Origin: Akkermansiaceae bacterium UBA6138
GTDB lineage: Bacteria; Verrucomicrobiota; Verrucomicrobiia; Verrucomicrobiales; DEV007
NCBI GenBank assembly: GCA_002422425.1
Contig: DIVG01000028.1
Coordinates: forward strand, 332 to 64,331
Direction: 5' to 3'
Length of the DNA: 64,000 nt
The first letter of the stretch is position 1. Each line of letters opens with the position of its first letter. Position numbers and translations under genes: made by a program. This document shows positions 61,789-64,000 of this stretch, one piece after another. The notes beneath the pieces are model-generated. The model searched no databases, had not been told where the DNA came from, and worked only from the letters and a program-made list of their open reading frames with translations.

Positions 61789-63048
61789 ATGAAATCCAAT
61801 TATCCCTTTCTGATCGTCGCTCTTGGCCTCTCGCCTTTTCTTTCCGCCCTCGCCGATGACTGGCCGCAGTGGCGCGGTCCGCAGGGCACCAGTGTGGCAA
61901 AAGCGGGCGACTACCCCACGAAATTCTCTCCGACCGAGAACCTTGTCTGGAAGGCAAAGCTCCCGGGAGTCGGCAGCAGCACTCCCATCGTCTCGGGCGA
62001 CCACATTTTTGTGACCTGCGGGATCGAAGGAAAAGACAGCGTCGTCGCCTATGACTGGAACGGCGAAGTCGTCTGGCAAAAGTCCCTCGGCGCCGAGCGC
62101 GCGGGAAAACATAAGAACGGGAGCGGCTCGAATCCCTCGCCCATCACCGACGGGAAGAATCTCATCGTCTATTACAAGAGCGGCACCGTCGCCTCGCTCA
62201 CCCATGCCGGTGAAGTGAACTGGCAGACCAATTTGCAGGAAAAATACGGCGAAGACACCCTCTGGTGGGATCTTGGGACTTCTCCGGTTTTTGCCGGCGA
62301 CAACATCGTCATCGCCGTGATGCAGGAGGGCGATTCCTACGTCGTCGCCTTGAAGCCCGAAGACGGCAGTGTCGCCTGGAAGGTCGACCGCACCTTCCCG
62401 GTTCAGGCAGAAACGGGCCAGTCCTACACCACGCCCTACCTCACGACGATCGACGGGCAGGAGACGCTCGTGATCTGGGGCGCCGACCGTCTCACCGGCC
62501 ATGATCCGAAGGATGGCTCCACCCTCTGGACTGCCGGAGGATTTAATCCCGAAGACAAGGCGATGTGGCGCGTCATCGCCTCGCCCGGATTCAGTGACGG
62601 CATCGCCGTGGTTCCCTACGGCCGCACCAAGTTCACCGCGGCGGTGACGCTCGGCGGCAAGGGGGATATCACCGCGACTGCTCGCCTCTGGGAACGCACC
62701 GACCTCGGCGCCGACTGCCCGACCCCGGTCGCGAGTGAAGGCAAGGTCTACGTGCTTTCCGACCGCGGTCAGATCAATTGCATCGACATTAAAACCGGCA
62801 AAGACCTCTGGGTCGATGCGATCCCGCGTGCCTCGGCGAACTACTACTCGTCGCCCATTCTCGCCGGTGATCTCCTCTACTGCGCTCGCGAGGACGGTGT
62901 CGTCGCCGTCGTCAAAGTGAGCGATACAGGCATGGAGGTGCTCTCGACCAACGACATGGGCGAGCTCATCGCGGCCGCGCCGGTGCCGGTGCGCGACCGG
63001 CTCCTCATCCGCGGGGTCGATCATCTCTACTGTCTCGGCGCTCAGTGA
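61789..63048 (+). CDS. PQQ/BamB-like beta-propeller protein
   Basis: Exported protein of 419 aa, signal MKSNYPFLIVALGLSPFLSALA. It starts the mature chain DDWPQWRGPQGTSVAKAG, common in PVC propeller proteins, followed by blades such as VAYDWNGEVVWQKSL, VALKPEDGSVAWKVD and NCIDIKTGKDLWVDAI. It has no heme or catalytic motif. This is the third propeller protein of its type in the window and the shortest. A TACCGT hexamer lies 8 bp before the ATG. Confidence 0.85.
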   Translation: MKSNYPFLIVALGLSPFLSALADDWPQWRGPQGTSVAKAGDYPTKFSPTENLVWKAKLPGVGSSTPIVSGDHIFVTCGIEGKDSVVAYDWNGEVVWQKSLGAERAGKHKNGSGSNPSPITDGKNLIVYYKSGTVASLTHAGEVNWQTNLQEKYGEDTLWWDLGTSPVFAGDNIVIAVMQEGDSYVVALKPEDGSVAWKVDRTFPVQAETGQSYTTPYLTTIDGQETLVIWGADRLTGHDPKDGSTLWTAGGFNPEDKAMWRVIASPGFSDGIAVVPYGRTKFTAAVTLGGKGDITATARLWERTDLGADCPTPVASEGKVYVLSDRGQINCIDIKTGKDLWVDAIPRASANYYSSPILAGDLLYCAREDGVVAVVKVSDTGMEVLSTNDMGELIAAAPVPVRDRLLIRGVDHLYCLGAQ

Positions 63049-63069
63049 GCCTGCTTCCGACCGGCGATA

Positions 63070-64000
63070 ATGACCCGCATCGAAAACCCTGACATTATCC
63101 TCATCGGGAGCGGGATCATGTCCGCCAACCTCGGTGCCCTCCTGAAAAATCTCGATCCCGCGCTGCGGATTCAGGTCTATGAAGTGACCGACGGACTCGC
63201 GCAGGAGAGTTCGGACGGCTGGAACAACGCCGGCACCGGACACGCCGGGATCTGTGAACTCAGCTACACGCCCGGCCGCGAACCCGATGGCTCGGTGAAC
63301 GTCGCCAAGGTCATCGAGATCTTCGAGCAGTTCGAGCACTCCAAGCAGTTCTGGAGCTACGCTGTGGCGACGGGCATGATCAAAGATCCCGCCGGATTCA
63401 TCAATCCGCTCCCGCACATCAGCTTTGTCCACGGAGACGAGCAGGTCGATTTTCTCAAGGCTCGTTACGCGGGGATGGCCGCCCACCATTTTTTCTCCGA
63501 TCTCAAATACACGACCGATCGGGACAAAATCGCGAGCTGGGCGCCGCTCCTCCTCGACGGGCGGAGCGACGTCCCCATCGCCGCGACGAAGATGGACAGC
63601 GGCACGGACGTCAATTTCGGAGAGATCGCGCGCCGGCTCTTCGACTGGCTCGGGCGGCAGGATGGCTGCGGCATCGCGACCGGTCACCGCGTCACCGATC
63701 TCACGAAAATGGGAGATGGCTGGGAAGTGATCGTGCGCCAGGCTGCCACCGGTGAGGTTCATTCCAACCGCGCGAAATTCGTCTTTGTCGGAGCCGGTGG
63801 AGGCAGTCTCAAGCTTCTGCAAAAAGCAGGTATTCCCGAAGCCAAAGGGCTCGGCGGATTCCCCATCGGCGGGCAGTGGCTCGTCTGTGACAATCCGGAG
63901 ATCGTCGCCCGCCACACCGCCAAAGTCTACGGTCAGGCCCTCGAGGCCGCCCCGACCATGGCTGTGCCGCACCTCGACACCCGCATCCTCGACGGGAAAA
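63070..64000 (+). CDS. mqo: malate:quinone oxidoreductase Mqo, 5' part
   Basis: Reading frame open from ATG at 63070 to the end of the window (310 codons, no stop), so the gene is cut off here. The translation starts MTRIENPDIILIGSGIMSAN with the FAD-binding GxGxxxxxLG loop, then EVTDGLAQESSDGWNNAGTG, HAGICELSYTP and KQFWSYAVATGMI, and FVHGDEQVDFLKARY, all typical of Mqo, which passes electrons from malate to quinone. The complete protein would be about 490-500 aa. It is 22 bp downstream of the propeller gene. Confidence 0.92.
   Translation, partial: MTRIENPDIILIGSGIMSANLGALLKNLDPALRIQVYEVTDGLAQESSDGWNNAGTGHAGICELSYTPGREPDGSVNVAKVIEIFEQFEHSKQFWSYAVATGMIKDPAGFINPLPHISFVHGDEQVDFLKARYAGMAAHHFFSDLKYTTDRDKIASWAPLLLDGRSDVPIAATKMDSGTDVNFGEIARRLFDWLGRQDGCGIATGHRVTDLTKMGDGWEVIVRQAATGEVHSNRAKFVFVGAGGGSLKLLQKAGIPEAKGLGGFPIGGQWLVCDNPEIVARHTAKVYGQALEAAPTMAVPHLDTRILDGK

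Noticed and set aside
61774..63972. 732-codon minus-strand ORF over the propeller and mqo genes
   Set aside because: It spans two plus-strand genes with recognisable products; it has no features of its own.

Overview
The window looks like a chromosomal segment of a GC-rich bacterium of the PVC superphylum, most likely Verrucomicrobiota. This is inferred from gene content only. The pointers are formylglycine sulfatases, a large HEAT-repeat cytochrome c dehydrogenase-like protein of the PVC type, a small cytochrome c protein with an SHD1-like tail, a DUF1080 protein, several PQQ/BamB-like propeller proteins and an iron-repressor domain fused to a metal permease. One tRNA gene, tRNA-Ser(GGA), is present. 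No rRNA, CRISPR array, prophage or intact insertion sequence was seen.

Layout. 1-9.5 kb: a PhoD-like phosphatase, a VapBC pair, two translationally coupled sulfatases, a transglutaminase-like membrane protein and an FAH-family hydrolase. 9.6-15.2 kb: moaC, then a Mn/Fe/Zn ABC importer divergent from its DtxR-type regulator, with a perfect 10+10 bp palindrome between them. 15.2-22.1 kb: tRNA-Ser, the PVC cytochrome protein, a probable primase-like (AEP) gene coupled to an endonuclease-IV-like TIM barrel, a PhnA-type zinc-ribbon protein and a small cytochrome c protein. 22.2-29.8 kb, mostly minus strand: orphan lsrF, an FHA protein, an ABC-F ATPase, an SGNH hydrolase, a pectate lyase with a coupled esterase, and a second VapBC pair. 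29.9-31.6 kb: an orphan hsdM with a nonsense codon, a frameshift and a palindromic element inside it. 31.9-36.7 kb: nspC, NIPSNAP, DUF423, DUF1080, and an ECF sigma factor with its probable anti-sigma factor. 36.9-42.9 kb: two PQQ-propeller proteins, a DUF3311 protein and a sodium:solute symporter. 43.0-46.7 kb: a PaaK/LuxE-like adenylating enzyme, an aldehyde dehydrogenase and an iron alcohol dehydrogenase, together a plausible acid-to-alcohol route. 46.8-56.1 kb: five adjacent genes forming two versions of the circularly permuted ATP-grasp / alpha-E / transglutaminase set. 56.1-64 kb: a LamG-propeller protein coupled to an enolase-superfamily enzyme, a PIN toxin-antitoxin pair, an oxidoreductase, a BNR protein, a PQQ-propeller protein and the 5' part of mqo.

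How the genes fit together. Exported hydrolases, esterases and propeller proteins suggest breakdown of sulfated and pectin-like polysaccharides outside the cytoplasm, with sugar-modifying oxidoreductases and isomerases inside. The ATP-grasp/alpha-E/transglutaminase block is the best candidate for a poorly understood system: it probably makes, attaches and trims a peptide-like product. Several genes that start a transcription unit show a -35/-10 pair ending only 6-9 bp before the ATG, which predicts leaderless mRNAs. Intergenic regions carry short tandem repeats, some rich in regularly spaced G-tracts. All functional calls rest on reading motifs and family resemblance by eye; no database search was possible.
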